Made by a program: the position numbers and the translations under genes. DNA of 34,699 nt, taken from positions 1 through 34,699 of the forward strand of contig OMXZ01000014.1 of NCBI GenBank assembly GCA_900315165.1. The letters run 5' to 3'. Each line of letters begins with the position of its first letter. Positions within the stretch are counted from its first letter, which is position 1. This stretch comes from an uncultured Actinomycetes bacterium (GTDB lineage Bacteria > Actinomycetota > Coriobacteriia > Coriobacteriales > Atopobiaceae). The notes beneath the pieces are model-generated. The model saw only the letters and a list, made by a program, of their open reading frames with translations, was not told the DNA's origin and did no database searches. Shown in pieces: positions 8,040 to 16,403 of the stretch.

Positions 8040-8114
8040 GCCGCCCGCGGCCTGCGCCCTGTGCGAATATGTGACGGACCTCCACATTTCGGGGGCATAT
8101 CGTCGCGCTATGGG

Positions 8115-8144
8115 TTGGCGCACGACTGGAATGCGTGCTACAAT
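8115..8144 (+). promoter_or_regulatory. promoter of rpmF
   Basis: TTGGCG (8115-8120) and TACAAT (8139-8144) are separated by 18 nt, and the -10 is preceded by TGC (extended -10). It lies 45 nt before the rpmF ATG, in the 150-nt gap after the DUF177 gene. Confidence 0.65.
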
Positions 8145-8189
8145 GCCAGCTCGTGTGTATTAGAGTTTGTTCGGAAGCAGAGGTCAACC

Positions 8190-8369
8190 ATGGCAGTACC
8201 TAAGCAGAAAAAGGGTCGCGGCGCCACCCACACTCGCCGCTCGGCAAACAGCAAGCTCGAGGCGGCGGCGCGTTCCGTCTGCCCGCGTTGCGGCGCTCCG
8301 AAGCTCCCGCACCACGTGTGCCCCAGCTGCGGCTACTACAAGGACCGCGAGGTCATCGTCACCGAGTAG
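8190..8369 (+). CDS. rpmF: 50S ribosomal protein L32
   Basis: The 59-residue protein MAVPKQKKGRGATHTRRSAN... is a complete L32. It is the zinc-ribbon form, with CPRC (near residue 31) and CPSC (near residue 44), followed by GYYKDREVIVTE. The ATG is set by the invariant MAVPK(Q/R)K start; AGAGG lies about 6 nt before it. The gene has its own promoter and is followed by a strong terminator, while also sitting directly after its usual DUF177 partner. Confidence 0.97.
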   Translation: MAVPKQKKGRGATHTRRSANSKLEAAARSVCPRCGAPKLPHHVCPSCGYYKDREVIVTE

Positions 8370-8395
8370 CGGCGCGGTATGAGCCGAAGGTCTTG

Positions 8396-8428
8396 AGGTC
8401 GGCCTCCATCGGGGGGCCGGCCTTTTTT
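8396..8428 (+). terminator. intrinsic terminator between rpmF and plsX
   Basis: The stem AGGTCGGCCTCC pairs with GGGGGCCGGCCT (two T-G pairs). The loop is about 4 nt, and six T follow (8423-8428). It lies 26 nt after the rpmF stop and 17 nt before the plsX start, so plsX depends on read-through or on a promoter I cannot see. Confidence 0.88.
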
Positions 8429-8445
8429 GTCAGAGGGGAGACGGT

Positions 8446-9432
8446 ATGGTCACCATTTGCGTGGACGCCATGGGCGGCGACGAGGAGCCCAAGGTCGTGC
8501 TGGACGGTATCGCGGCGGCGCTGGCCGCCGACGCCGACCTTTCCGTACTTGTCGCGGGCAACGAGGAAGTCGTGATGCCGTTCGCGGCCGACCATGAGCG
8601 GGCGCGCGCCCTCGTGACCACCGAGGTCATCGGGATGGGCGAGCACCCGGCCGACGCCGTGCGCCAGAAGAAGGACTCGAGCATCGTGCGGGGGTGCGCC
8701 GCGGTGCGCGCGGGCGAGGCCCAGGGCTTTTTCTCCGCAGGCTCCACCGGTGCGATCTTCGCGGCGGCGACCCTGGGCATCGGCCGCATCCGCGGCGTCA
8801 AGCGCCCGGCCGTCGCCAACCCCATGCCCGGCGCCTCCGGCCGCTCGACCGTCTTTTTGGACATGGGCGCCAATGCGGATGTCCGCCCGGAGATGATCGT
8901 CCAATTCGCCCAGATGGGCCGCGCATTCGCCAAGACCACCCTGGGCGTCGAGGACCCCAAGGTCGCCCTGCTTTCCAACGGCACTGAGGACACCAAGGGA
9001 TCCGAGGCCGTCGTCGCCGAGCACGAGGCGCTCGCCGCCGCGGGCGCGGGCTGGTTCGTCGGCAACTGCGAGGGCACGGATATCCTGGCCGGCAAGTTCG
9101 ATGTGATCGTAACGGACGGCTTCACCGGCAACGTGGCCCTGAAGACCCTGGAGGGCACGGCGAAGTTCCTCCTCTCCCAGATTCGGGATGCGGCCCATTC
9201 ATCCAAGAAGGCCGGCCTCGGTGCCCTCATGATGAAGCCCTCGCTCAAGGGTGTGGCCAAGCAGCTTTCCGGCGATGCCTATGGCGGCGCGGTCCTGCTC
9301 GGCTGCAAGGCGCCGGTCCTGATTGGCCATGGGGCCACCTCGGTGGAGGCTGTGAAGAACGGCACGCTCGCCACGGCGCACGCGGTGCGCGAGGACCTGG
9401 TCGGCCGTGTGGCCGAGGAGCTTGGTGCGTAG
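8446..9432 (+). CDS. plsX: phosphate acyltransferase PlsX
   Basis: PlsX makes acyl-phosphate from acyl-ACP, the first step toward phosphatidic acid with PlsY. The 328-residue product opens with the PlsX signature VTICVDAMGGDEEPKVVLDG. It continues with the conserved blocks KKDSSIVRG, FFSAGSTGAIFAAAT, FLDMGANADVRPEMIVQFAQMG, ALLSNGTEDTKG, VIVTDGFTGNVALKTLEG and LIGHGATS. The length is normal. GAGGGGAG lies about 7 nt before the ATG. It pairs with acpP downstream, as in many bacteria. The fapR, fabD and fabG genes found in the B. subtilis cluster are absent here. Confidence 0.97.
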   Translation: MVTICVDAMGGDEEPKVVLDGIAAALAADADLSVLVAGNEEVVMPFAADHERARALVTTEVIGMGEHPADAVRQKKDSSIVRGCAAVRAGEAQGFFSAGSTGAIFAAATLGIGRIRGVKRPAVANPMPGASGRSTVFLDMGANADVRPEMIVQFAQMGRAFAKTTLGVEDPKVALLSNGTEDTKGSEAVVAEHEALAAAGAGWFVGNCEGTDILAGKFDVIVTDGFTGNVALKTLEGTAKFLLSQIRDAAHSSKKAGLGALMMKPSLKGVAKQLSGDAYGGAVLLGCKAPVLIGHGATSVEAVKNGTLATAHAVREDLVGRVAEELGA

Positions 9433-9463
9433 TAGGCCCCCTGTCGGATTTTCGGGGAGTCGT

Positions 9464-9492
9464 CCGAGACGCGATACGTCACTGCGTCTCGG
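9464..9492. promoter_or_regulatory. palindrome upstream of acpP, possible operator
   Basis: A perfect 9-bp inverted repeat (CCGAGACGC ... GCGTCTCGG, spacer 11 nt) lies just before the -10-like TACAAT at 9495-9500, where the -35 of acpP would be. No T tract follows, so an operator is as likely as a terminator of plsX. Confidence 0.4.
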
Positions 9493-9494
9493 GA

Positions 9495-9500
9495 TACAAT
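9495..9500 (+). promoter_or_regulatory. candidate -10 box of acpP
   Basis: TACAAT lies 34 nt before the acpP ATG and directly after the palindrome. No good -35 is visible at 16-18 nt. Confidence 0.4.
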
Positions 9501-9533
9501 CATGAGGTCAGTCACTTGTATGGGAGGTATACA

Positions 9534-9773
9534 ATGGAGCGCTCAGAAATTCTTGACAAGGTGAAGGCTCTCGTCGAAGAGACGCTCGAGGCAGACGGAT
9601 CGGCTCTCACCGAGCAGACCGCCTATGAGGACCTCGGTGCCGATTCCTTCGACCTGCTCGAGCTCGTGACTGCCATGGAGGACGAGTTCGGCATCACCGT
9701 GGACGACTCCGCCGACCTCTCGCAGGTCAAGACTATCGGCGACACGGTCGACATGGTCGCCCAGTCCCTCTAG
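9534..9773 (+). CDS. acpP: acyl carrier protein
   Basis: The 79-residue acidic protein has the ACP four-helix pattern and the phosphopantetheine attachment serine in LGADSFDLLELVTAMEDEFGI (Ser near residue 38). Here the usual DSL is DSF, a conservative change next to the modified serine. It carries growing acyl chains for fatty acid synthesis and supplies PlsX. GGGAGG lies 7 nt before the ATG at 9534; an in-frame start at 9516 lacks a ribosome site. The order plsX-acpP-rnc-smc-ftsY matches the conserved arrangement in Firmicutes. Confidence 0.96.
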   Translation: MERSEILDKVKALVEETLEADGSALTEQTAYEDLGADSFDLLELVTAMEDEFGITVDDSADLSQVKTIGDTVDMVAQSL

Positions 9774-9788
9774 CGGGGGAGACCCTCT

Positions 9789-10511
9789 TTGAAGATGCAT
9801 CGCCGGGTGGTCGCGATCGAGGAGATCCTCGGCCATCATTTCGAAAATCAGCGCCTGATCGAGCTGGCCCTCACGCATCCTTCCGCCGTCGAGGGCCACT
9901 CGGTGGGGCAGAATTACGAGCGCCTCGAGTTTTTGGGCGACTCGATCGTCGGCGCCATCGTCGCGACCGACCTCTACGAGCGTTTTCCCGAGATGAGCGA
10001 GGGCGAGCTCACACGGCTCAAGATCTCGCTGGTATCGGGCCCGACACTCTCGGAGGTCGCCCGTGAGCTCGGCTTCGGCGAGCTCATTGTGTTCGGGGAT
10101 TCGGAAAAGGGCACCGGCGCCCGCGGCATGCGGTCGGCGCTCGAGAACGTGTACGAGGCGGTCAGCGGTGCGCTCTACCTGGACGCCGGCTACGATGTCA
10201 CGCACGACTTCGTGAGGCGCACGCTGGGCCCGCATATCTCGCCGGACATCGCCGAGCAGCCAATCTCTCCTAAGTCCCGCCTGCAGGAGGCCACCCAGCG
10301 CGACCTGCATGTGGCCCCCGTGTACAAGCTGACGGGCGAACGCGGGCCGGCACACGCGCCTACTTTCGAGGTCGCGGTGCTGGTCGACGGCAAACGGGTC
10401 GGGCGCGGGACGGGCACGTCCAAGAAGCAGGCCGAGAGCGCCGCCGCGGCAGATGCCATCGAGCGCCTGGGCTACGACGACAGGCCGGGGAAGGGCGCGG
10501 ATGTATCTTAA
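9789..10511 (+). CDS. rnc: ribonuclease III
   Basis: The 240-residue protein has the RNase III catalytic signature NYERLEFLGDSIVG (near residues 44-57) and the second acidic cluster ALENVYEAVSGALYLDAGY. A C-terminal double-stranded RNA binding domain follows (SRLQEATQ...YKLTGERGPAHAPTFEVAVLV...GTSKKQAESAAAADAI). It processes rRNA precursors and degrades structured RNA. The TTG at 9789 is chosen because GGGGGAG lies 7-8 nt before it; an ATG two codons later (9795) is the alternative. The last 11 nt overlap the smc start. Confidence 0.96.
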   Translation: MKMHRRVVAIEEILGHHFENQRLIELALTHPSAVEGHSVGQNYERLEFLGDSIVGAIVATDLYERFPEMSEGELTRLKISLVSGPTLSEVARELGFGELIVFGDSEKGTGARGMRSALENVYEAVSGALYLDAGYDVTHDFVRRTLGPHISPDIAEQPISPKSRLQEATQRDLHVAPVYKLTGERGPAHAPTFEVAVLVDGKRVGRGTGTSKKQAESAAAADAIERLGYDDRPGKGADVS

Positions 10512-13500
10512 GTCCCTCACGCTCAAGGGCTTCAAGTCCTTCGCCGACAAGACGCAGATGAGCTTCGACCCCGGCCTCAACGTGGTCGTTGGGCCCAACG
10601 GCTCGGGCAAGTCCAACGTCTCAGATTCGGTCCTGTGGGTGCTGGGCGAGCAGTCGGCCAAGATGCTGCGCGGACAGGCCATGGAGGACGTGATCTTTTC
10701 CGGCAGCTCGGCCCGCCAGCCCGTGGGGGTGGCCGAGGTCACGCTCGTCCTCGACAACCAGGACCGCACCCTGCCGATCGACTTTGCAGAGGTGGGCATC
10801 ACCCGTCGCATGTACCGGTCGGGCGAGTCAGAGTACCTGATCAACGGGTCGCCCGCCCGCCTGCGCGACATCCAGGACATCCTGCACGACTCCGGCCTGG
10901 GCAAGGACACCCACTCCATCATCAGCCAGGGCAAGCTCGACTCCATCCTGCAGGGCAGACCCGAGGAGCGCCGCGAACTGATCGAGGAGGCCGCGGGCAT
11001 CAGCAAGCACCGCCGCCGCAAGGAGCGCGCCGAGCGCAAGCTGGCCGCCATGGACGTGAACCTCACCCGAGCCAAGGATGTGCAGCGCGAGATCACGCGC
11101 CAGCTGCGCCCCCTCGAGAAACAGGTGGACCAGGCCCGGCGTCACCGCGACCTGGCCGAGCAGCTCACCGCCCTGCGCACGACGCTGGCGGTGGACGACC
11201 TGCGCCAGCTGCAGAGCCAGTACCGGGCCCTGAGCGCCCAGGGCCGCGAGGCCGACGCCGCTGTGGAGCTGGCTAAATACCGCTACGACGAGCGCGCCGG
11301 CGAACTCGACCGCTACCAGTCCCTGCTCGAGCAGAAGGGCATCTTCGTCGGCGATCTCGACGAGCAGCGCCGCCGCATGCAGGACCTGCTCGGCCGCATG
11401 GATTCCGATATGCGCCTTCTGGAGGAGAAGGGCAAGAACATGGTCTCGCGCCTCTCCGAGATGCGCATGCGCCTGTCCTCCATGGAGAAGCAGCGCAACG
11501 ACGCCGAGCGCGAGCACGCTTGCGTGGCCGAGGACCTCGTGGCCGCGCGTGCCGCCGCCGAGGAGCTGCGCCGGTCCGTGAACGACCTGCAGAAGGAGGC
11601 CGACGCGGCCAGCAAGAGGCGCCGCGAGCTGGGCGCCGAGTTTGCAAGGACGAATGAAGAACAGCGCCGGGCCCAGCGGACCTCCGACGAGGAGACGCTA
11701 GCCTATGCCAAGCTTCGCGATCAGATCGAGAGCGCCGAGGCGGCCGACGAGATGTATGCAGGCCGGCTTACGCGCCTGGCCGAGCAGATCGGCGAGGCGG
11801 AGTCCGCGCTCGGGGAGCGGACTGCGCGCAAGGTCGAGGCTGAGGAGACGCTCGCGGCGGCAAAGAAGGACCGCGAGGCAGCTTCCCACCATATCAATGC
11901 AGCCCAGGAGGCGCTGACGGCCGCCCGGAAAAACGAGTCCGAGCTACGGCGCGCCCTGTCCTCGGCCCAGGCGGACCTGGGGGCGCTTGAGGCACTCGAC
12001 CGTGCCAACGAGAACAAGAGCCAGCTTGTTGCAGCCCTTGCCGATGGTGGCGAGAAGGACCGCATCCGCTGCCGTCTGGCTGACCTGATCGAGGTTCCCG
12101 CCGAGCTGGAGGGCGTCGTGGAGGCGCTCCTCGCCGACGACCTCACAGCCCTCGTCGTAGAGGGTGCCAACGATGCGGCGGCCCTCGCCGATGCGGCTGC
12201 GGCAAGCAAGGCAGAGGGCACGGCGACGATTGTCGCGGGCGGCCTTGACAACGATGCGGCCCCGGATGCCGACGACCTCCCGGGCACCGCGCTGGTCGAC
12301 AGCGTGAAAGCTCGCGCGGGCTATGAGGATGTCGTGACGCGGCTCTTTGGGCGCGTTCGTCTGGTCAGGGATGCCAATGAGGCGCTCGTTGGTCATAGTG
12401 CCCACGCCGAGTTCACCTATGTGACGGCCGGCGGCGCCTACCTGCTGCCCGATGGGCGCATGCGGGTCGGCGCCGTATCGACGTCCGAGCACGGCGCCCT
12501 CGATCGCAAGCGTCGCATCCGTTCCCTTCGGGCGGAGCTGCCGGAGCACGAGACGGCGGTCGAGCAGGCTGCGGCAGCGACGGCTGAGGCGGAGGCAGCG
12601 CTTGCCGCCGCGCGCGACGAGCGGGCCGCGGCAGAGGGAGAGGTCGCCCGCCTGAATGGCGAGCTCAAGTCCCTCACGAGCGAGCTCGGGCGCCTGTCTG
12701 CTCAGCGTGACTCCGCGAAAAACGAGCGTGCCCAGGTCGAGAAGACCCGTGCCACCGCGGCGGAGAAGATCGAGAAGGCCCGCACCGAGGTCAAACAGCA
12801 TCGCGATGCGGCGCATGAGGCGGCGGACAAGGCCGCCGAGCTCTCCCGTCGCCTCGACGAGATCAACCAGGAGCGCGGCCAGGCGTCCGCCGAGGAGCGC
12901 GACAAGTCCTCCCAGCTCTCCGACGGCAAGCTCAAGCTTGCGACCACCATCGAGCGTCGCAACCACCTCGAGTCCCGCGAAAAGGAGCTTGCCCGCACGG
13001 CCGCCCAGCTGGCCGAGCGCATCGAGGCCACGACCGAGGCCTCCCGTTCGCTCGATGTCGTGTCTCTGCGCGTGGAACCCTTGCACAAGCGCTATGAGGC
13101 CGTGCGCGAGCGGGCCCTCTGGTGGGCGGGCCGTCTCAAGGACCGCGCCTCTCTAGCCGAGGCCGATTCCGATTCGCTGAAGAAGACGATCTCGGAGGCC
13201 AAGGAGGCTGTCGACAAGGCGAACGGGGAGCTCGAGCGCGCCAAGGAGGCGGCAAGCGCCGTCAAGGTCGAGCTCACCCGCATCGAGGTCGAGGTCAAGC
13301 ACGCGATTGAGGCCATCACGTCCACCGGCGCCGTGCTCGAGGAGGCCCTCGAGCTGCCCGCCCCCGATGACCGCGAAGCCACGGAGCGGCAGGCGGCGCG
13401 CGTCCAGCGCCAACTGGAGCAGATGGGCCCCGTCAACGAGGTCGCCATGGACGAGTACGATCGCCTGAAGCAGCGGGCGGACTACATAACCGCTCAGGTG

Positions 13501-14043
13501 GACGACCTCGAGCGCGCCCACAAGGCCCTGGGCAAGATCACGGCGGCTATCGAGCGCAAGATGCGTCACCAGTTCCTGGTCGTCTTCGACCAGGTCAACT
13601 CGAACTTCTCCGAGGTCTTCAGCCTCCTTTTCCCGGGCGGCCACGCCTATTTGGAGATGACCGACCCCGACCACCCTGGAGAGACGGGCATCGAGATCCA
13701 GGCACAGCCCCGTGGCAAGCGCATCACCAAGATGATGCTGATGAGCGGTGGCGAGAAGTCGCTCACGGCGCTTGCCCTTCTCTTCGCGGTGTACAAGACG
13801 CGCACCGTGCCCTTCTATATTTTCGACGAGGTCGAGGCCGCGCTCGACGATGCCAACCTCTCCAAGCTGCTCGACGCGATCGACCAGCTCAAGGAGACCA
13901 CGCAGCTCATCGTGATTACGCACCAGCGCCGCACCATGGAGTCGGCCGACGTGCTGTACGGGGTGTCGATGCGGGCGGACGGCGTGAGCCACGTCGTCAG
14001 CCAGCGTCTCGATAAGGCGACAGGAAAGGTGGTCGATGCCTGA
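10501..14043 (+). CDS. smc: chromosome segregation protein SMC
   Basis: The 1180-residue protein has full SMC architecture. The N-terminal ATPase half carries Walker A GPNGSGKSNVSD (residues 31-42) and is followed by a long coiled coil rich in Glu, Ala and Arg. The hinge spans about 515-645 (from DRIRCRLADLIEVP through the GGAYLLPDGRMRVG block). A second coiled coil follows. The C-terminal half has signature motif LMSGGEKSLTALAL (about 1080) and Walker B FYIFDEVEAALDD (about 1104). SMC dimers with ScpA/ScpB, not encoded here, organise the chromosome. The ATG at 10501 fits the invariant MYLKSL.LKGFKSFAD start and lies inside the end of rnc. The stop overlaps the ftsY start by one base. Confidence 0.98.
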   Translation: MYLKSLTLKGFKSFADKTQMSFDPGLNVVVGPNGSGKSNVSDSVLWVLGEQSAKMLRGQAMEDVIFSGSSARQPVGVAEVTLVLDNQDRTLPIDFAEVGITRRMYRSGESEYLINGSPARLRDIQDILHDSGLGKDTHSIISQGKLDSILQGRPEERRELIEEAAGISKHRRRKERAERKLAAMDVNLTRAKDVQREITRQLRPLEKQVDQARRHRDLAEQLTALRTTLAVDDLRQLQSQYRALSAQGREADAAVELAKYRYDERAGELDRYQSLLEQKGIFVGDLDEQRRRMQDLLGRMDSDMRLLEEKGKNMVSRLSEMRMRLSSMEKQRNDAEREHACVAEDLVAARAAAEELRRSVNDLQKEADAASKRRRELGAEFARTNEEQRRAQRTSDEETLAYAKLRDQIESAEAADEMYAGRLTRLAEQIGEAESALGERTARKVEAEETLAAAKKDREAASHHINAAQEALTAARKNESELRRALSSAQADLGALEALDRANENKSQLVAALADGGEKDRIRCRLADLIEVPAELEGVVEALLADDLTALVVEGANDAAALADAAAASKAEGTATIVAGGLDNDAAPDADDLPGTALVDSVKARAGYEDVVTRLFGRVRLVRDANEALVGHSAHAEFTYVTAGGAYLLPDGRMRVGAVSTSEHGALDRKRRIRSLRAELPEHETAVEQAAAATAEAEAALAAARDERAAAEGEVARLNGELKSLTSELGRLSAQRDSAKNERAQVEKTRATAAEKIEKARTEVKQHRDAAHEAADKAAELSRRLDEINQERGQASAEERDKSSQLSDGKLKLATTIERRNHLESREKELARTAAQLAERIEATTEASRSLDVVSLRVEPLHKRYEAVRERALWWAGRLKDRASLAEADSDSLKKTISEAKEAVDKANGELERAKEAASAVKVELTRIEVEVKHAIEAITSTGAVLEEALELPAPDDREATERQAARVQRQLEQMGPVNEVAMDEYDRLKQRADYITAQVDDLERAHKALGKITAAIERKMRHQFLVVFDQVNSNFSEVFSLLFPGGHAYLEMTDPDHPGETGIEIQAQPRGKRITKMMLMSGGEKSLTALALLFAVYKTRTVPFYIFDEVEAALDDANLSKLLDAIDQLKETTQLIVITHQRRTMESADVLYGVSMRADGVSHVVSQRLDKATGKVVDA

Positions 14044-14951
14044 TGGGTCTCCGCGACCGTTTGCGCAAGGGCCTCTCGCGCTCGCGTGAGGCGATTTCCG
14101 AGATCTTCTACATGGGCGGCGAGGTCGACGAGGACTTCTGGGAGGGCCTCGAGGACCGGCTCGTGATGGGCGACATGGGCGGCGAGGTGGCCTTGCAGGT
14201 CACCGATGACCTGCGCGAGCAGGCCGCCCGCGAAGGGCTCAAACGCGCCGGCCAGCTGCAGGAGGCGCTGGCACAGCGTCTGGCGGCGGAGTTTCCCGCG
14301 GCCGAGCGCGACCCCTTCCGCGACCTGCCCAGCTGCGTGCTCTTCGTGGGCATCAACGGCGCGGGAAAGACCACCACGGTGGGCAAGATCGCCGGGGCCG
14401 CCAAGGACGCGGGCGTGCCCTGCCTGATCGGCGGCGCCGACACCTTCCGTGCGGCAGCTATCGAGCAGCTCCAGGTCTGGGGCGAGCGCTCGGGCGTGCG
14501 CGTCGTGACCCGCGAGCGCGGCGGCGACCCGGCCAGCGTCTGCTACGACGTGCTCGACGCAGCGGAGCGCGAGGGCACCCGCCTCACCCTGATCGACACC
14601 GCCGGCCGCCTGCACACCTCGCCCGAGCTCATGCGCGAGCTGCAGAAGGTCGTCCGTGTGACCCGCAAGCGCGCGGGGGAGGCCCTGCCCGTGTCCGTGG
14701 TCCTCGTGATCGACGCGACCACCGGTCAGAACGGCCTGGCCCAGGCCAAGGAGTTCAACGACGCCCTCGACCTCGACGGCATGATCGTGACCAAGCTCGA
14801 CGGTACCGCCAAGGGCGGCATCGCCGTCCACATCGCCCACGACCTGCGCCTGCCCATCTACCGGATCGGTGTGGGCGAGGGCATCGAGGACCTGCAGGAG
14901 TTCAACGCGCTCGAGTTCGCCCGGGCGCTCGTGGGCCAAGAGGAAGACTAA
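14043..14951 (+). CDS. ftsY: signal recognition particle receptor FtsY
   Basis: The 302-residue protein has only the NG part of the SRP receptor, without the long acidic A domain of E. coli. The helical N domain (to about residue 95) leads into the GTPase with G1 GINGAGKTTTVGKIA (about 101-115), DTFRAAAIEQL, DTAGRLHTSPELM and TKLDGTAKGG. It docks SRP-ribosome complexes at the membrane together with Ffh, which is encoded 39 nt downstream. The ATG shares a base with the smc stop (TGATG), so coupling is likely. Confidence 0.97.
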   Translation: MGLRDRLRKGLSRSREAISEIFYMGGEVDEDFWEGLEDRLVMGDMGGEVALQVTDDLREQAAREGLKRAGQLQEALAQRLAAEFPAAERDPFRDLPSCVLFVGINGAGKTTTVGKIAGAAKDAGVPCLIGGADTFRAAAIEQLQVWGERSGVRVVTRERGGDPASVCYDVLDAAEREGTRLTLIDTAGRLHTSPELMRELQKVVRVTRKRAGEALPVSVVLVIDATTGQNGLAQAKEFNDALDLDGMIVTKLDGTAKGGIAVHIAHDLRLPIYRIGVGEGIEDLQEFNALEFARALVGQEED

Positions 14952-14990
14952 AGCGGGCGCGCATTGCGCCTGTGACGAAGGGATACGCAC

Positions 14991-16403
14991 ATGTTCAACA
15001 GCCTGTCCGACCGACTGCAAGATACTTTCTCCAAACTCAGCGGCAAGGGCCGCCTGACCGAGGACGACATCAACGCCGCCATGCGCGAGATCCGCATGGC
15101 GCTGCTCGAGGCCGACGTCAACTACCGCGTGGTCAAGGACTTCGTGGCAGCCTGCAAGGAGAAGTGCCTGGACGCCGACGTCCTGAACTCGCTCACCCCC
15201 TCGCAGAACGTGGTCCGCATCGTGCTCGACCAGCTCACGGACCTGCTCGGCACCACCGACTCCAAGCTCGCCTTCGCCCAGAACCGCACGCCCAACGTCG
15301 TGATGCTCGTGGGCCTGCAGGGCTCGGGCAAGACGACCGCCGCGGCCAAGCTCGCCTACCTCCTCAAGCATCAGGGGCGCAATCCGTTGCTCGCGGCCTG
15401 CGACACCCACCGTCCTGCCGCCGCCGACCAGCTCGAGACCCTGGGCTCCGAGATCGGCGTGCCCGTCTTCCGCGGCGACGGCAAGGACGCCGTGGCCGTG
15501 GCCAAGGGCTCCATCCAAGCGGCAGTCGACCACCTGTGCGACGTGGTGATCGTCGACACTGCCGGCCGCCTCCAGATCGACGAGGAGATGATGGCCGAGG
15601 CCGTCGCGATCAAGGAGGCCGTCAAGCCCGACCAGATCCTGATGGTCGTCGACGCGATGACCGGCCAGGACATCGTGAACGTGGTCTCGACCTTCGCCGA
15701 GCGCACCGACTTCGACGGCGTGATCATGTCCAAGCTCGACGGCGACGCCCGCGGCGGCGGCGCGCTGTCCGTCCGCGCCGTGACGGGCAAGCCCATCAAG
15801 TTCGTCTCGATGGGCGAGAAGCCCGACTCGCTCGAGGTCTTCCACCCCGACCGTATGGCCAAGCGCATCCTGGGCATGGGCGACGTCGTGGGCATCATCG
15901 AACAGGCCGAGAAGGTCGCGACCGAGCAGGACGTGGCCAATGCGGAGCGCATGCTCAAGAGCGGCTTCACGATGGACGACCTGCTCGACCAGATGCAGCA
16001 GATCCGCAAGATGGGCGGCCTGCAGAAGCTGATGGGCATGATTCCGGGCGCCGAGCGCGCCATGGCCCAGAGCGGGGCAACCGCCGACGAGAGCCAGATC
16101 GTCAAGATCGAGGCCATGATTCATTCCATGACCAAGGACGAGCGCCTGCATCCCAAGAAGATCAACGGCCAGCGCCGCCGCCGTATCGCCGCGGGTTCCG
16201 GTCGCAGCGTGCAGGAGGTCAACCAGCTCATCAAGCAGTGGTCCGAGATGAACAAGATGATGGGCAAGATGCGCGGACTGGCCAACAACGCGGGCGGCAA
16301 CAACTCCCGCAAGGCCCGTCGTCAGATGCAGTCCATGATGAACAACATGGGCATGGGCAACATGGGCGGCATGGGCGGCAAGGGCGGCCGCAGGCGTTTC
16401 TAA
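14991..16403 (+). CDS. ffh: signal recognition particle protein Ffh
   Basis: The 470-residue SRP54-type GTPase has the N domain (MFNSLSDRLQDTFSKLSGKGRLTEDD) and G1 GLQGSGKTTAAAKLA (about 107-121). It also has DTHRPAAADQL, DTAGRLQIDEEMM and SKLDGDARGGGALS. The C-terminal M domain is Met-rich and binds signal peptides and 4.5S RNA (for example GFTMDDLLDQMQQIRKMGG and QRRRRIAAGSGRSVQEVNQLIKQ). The tail is Gly- and Met-rich and ends RRRF. The RNA partner gene is not in the window. rpsP, which follows ffh in many Firmicutes, is absent; a minus-strand gene converges instead, with overlapping stop codons. Confidence 0.98.
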   Translation: MFNSLSDRLQDTFSKLSGKGRLTEDDINAAMREIRMALLEADVNYRVVKDFVAACKEKCLDADVLNSLTPSQNVVRIVLDQLTDLLGTTDSKLAFAQNRTPNVVMLVGLQGSGKTTAAAKLAYLLKHQGRNPLLAACDTHRPAAADQLETLGSEIGVPVFRGDGKDAVAVAKGSIQAAVDHLCDVVIVDTAGRLQIDEEMMAEAVAIKEAVKPDQILMVVDAMTGQDIVNVVSTFAERTDFDGVIMSKLDGDARGGGALSVRAVTGKPIKFVSMGEKPDSLEVFHPDRMAKRILGMGDVVGIIEQAEKVATEQDVANAERMLKSGFTMDDLLDQMQQIRKMGGLQKLMGMIPGAERAMAQSGATADESQIVKIEAMIHSMTKDERLHPKKINGQRRRRIAAGSGRSVQEVNQLIKQWSEMNKMMGKMRGLANNAGGNNSRKARRQMQSMMNNMGMGNMGGMGGKGGRRRF

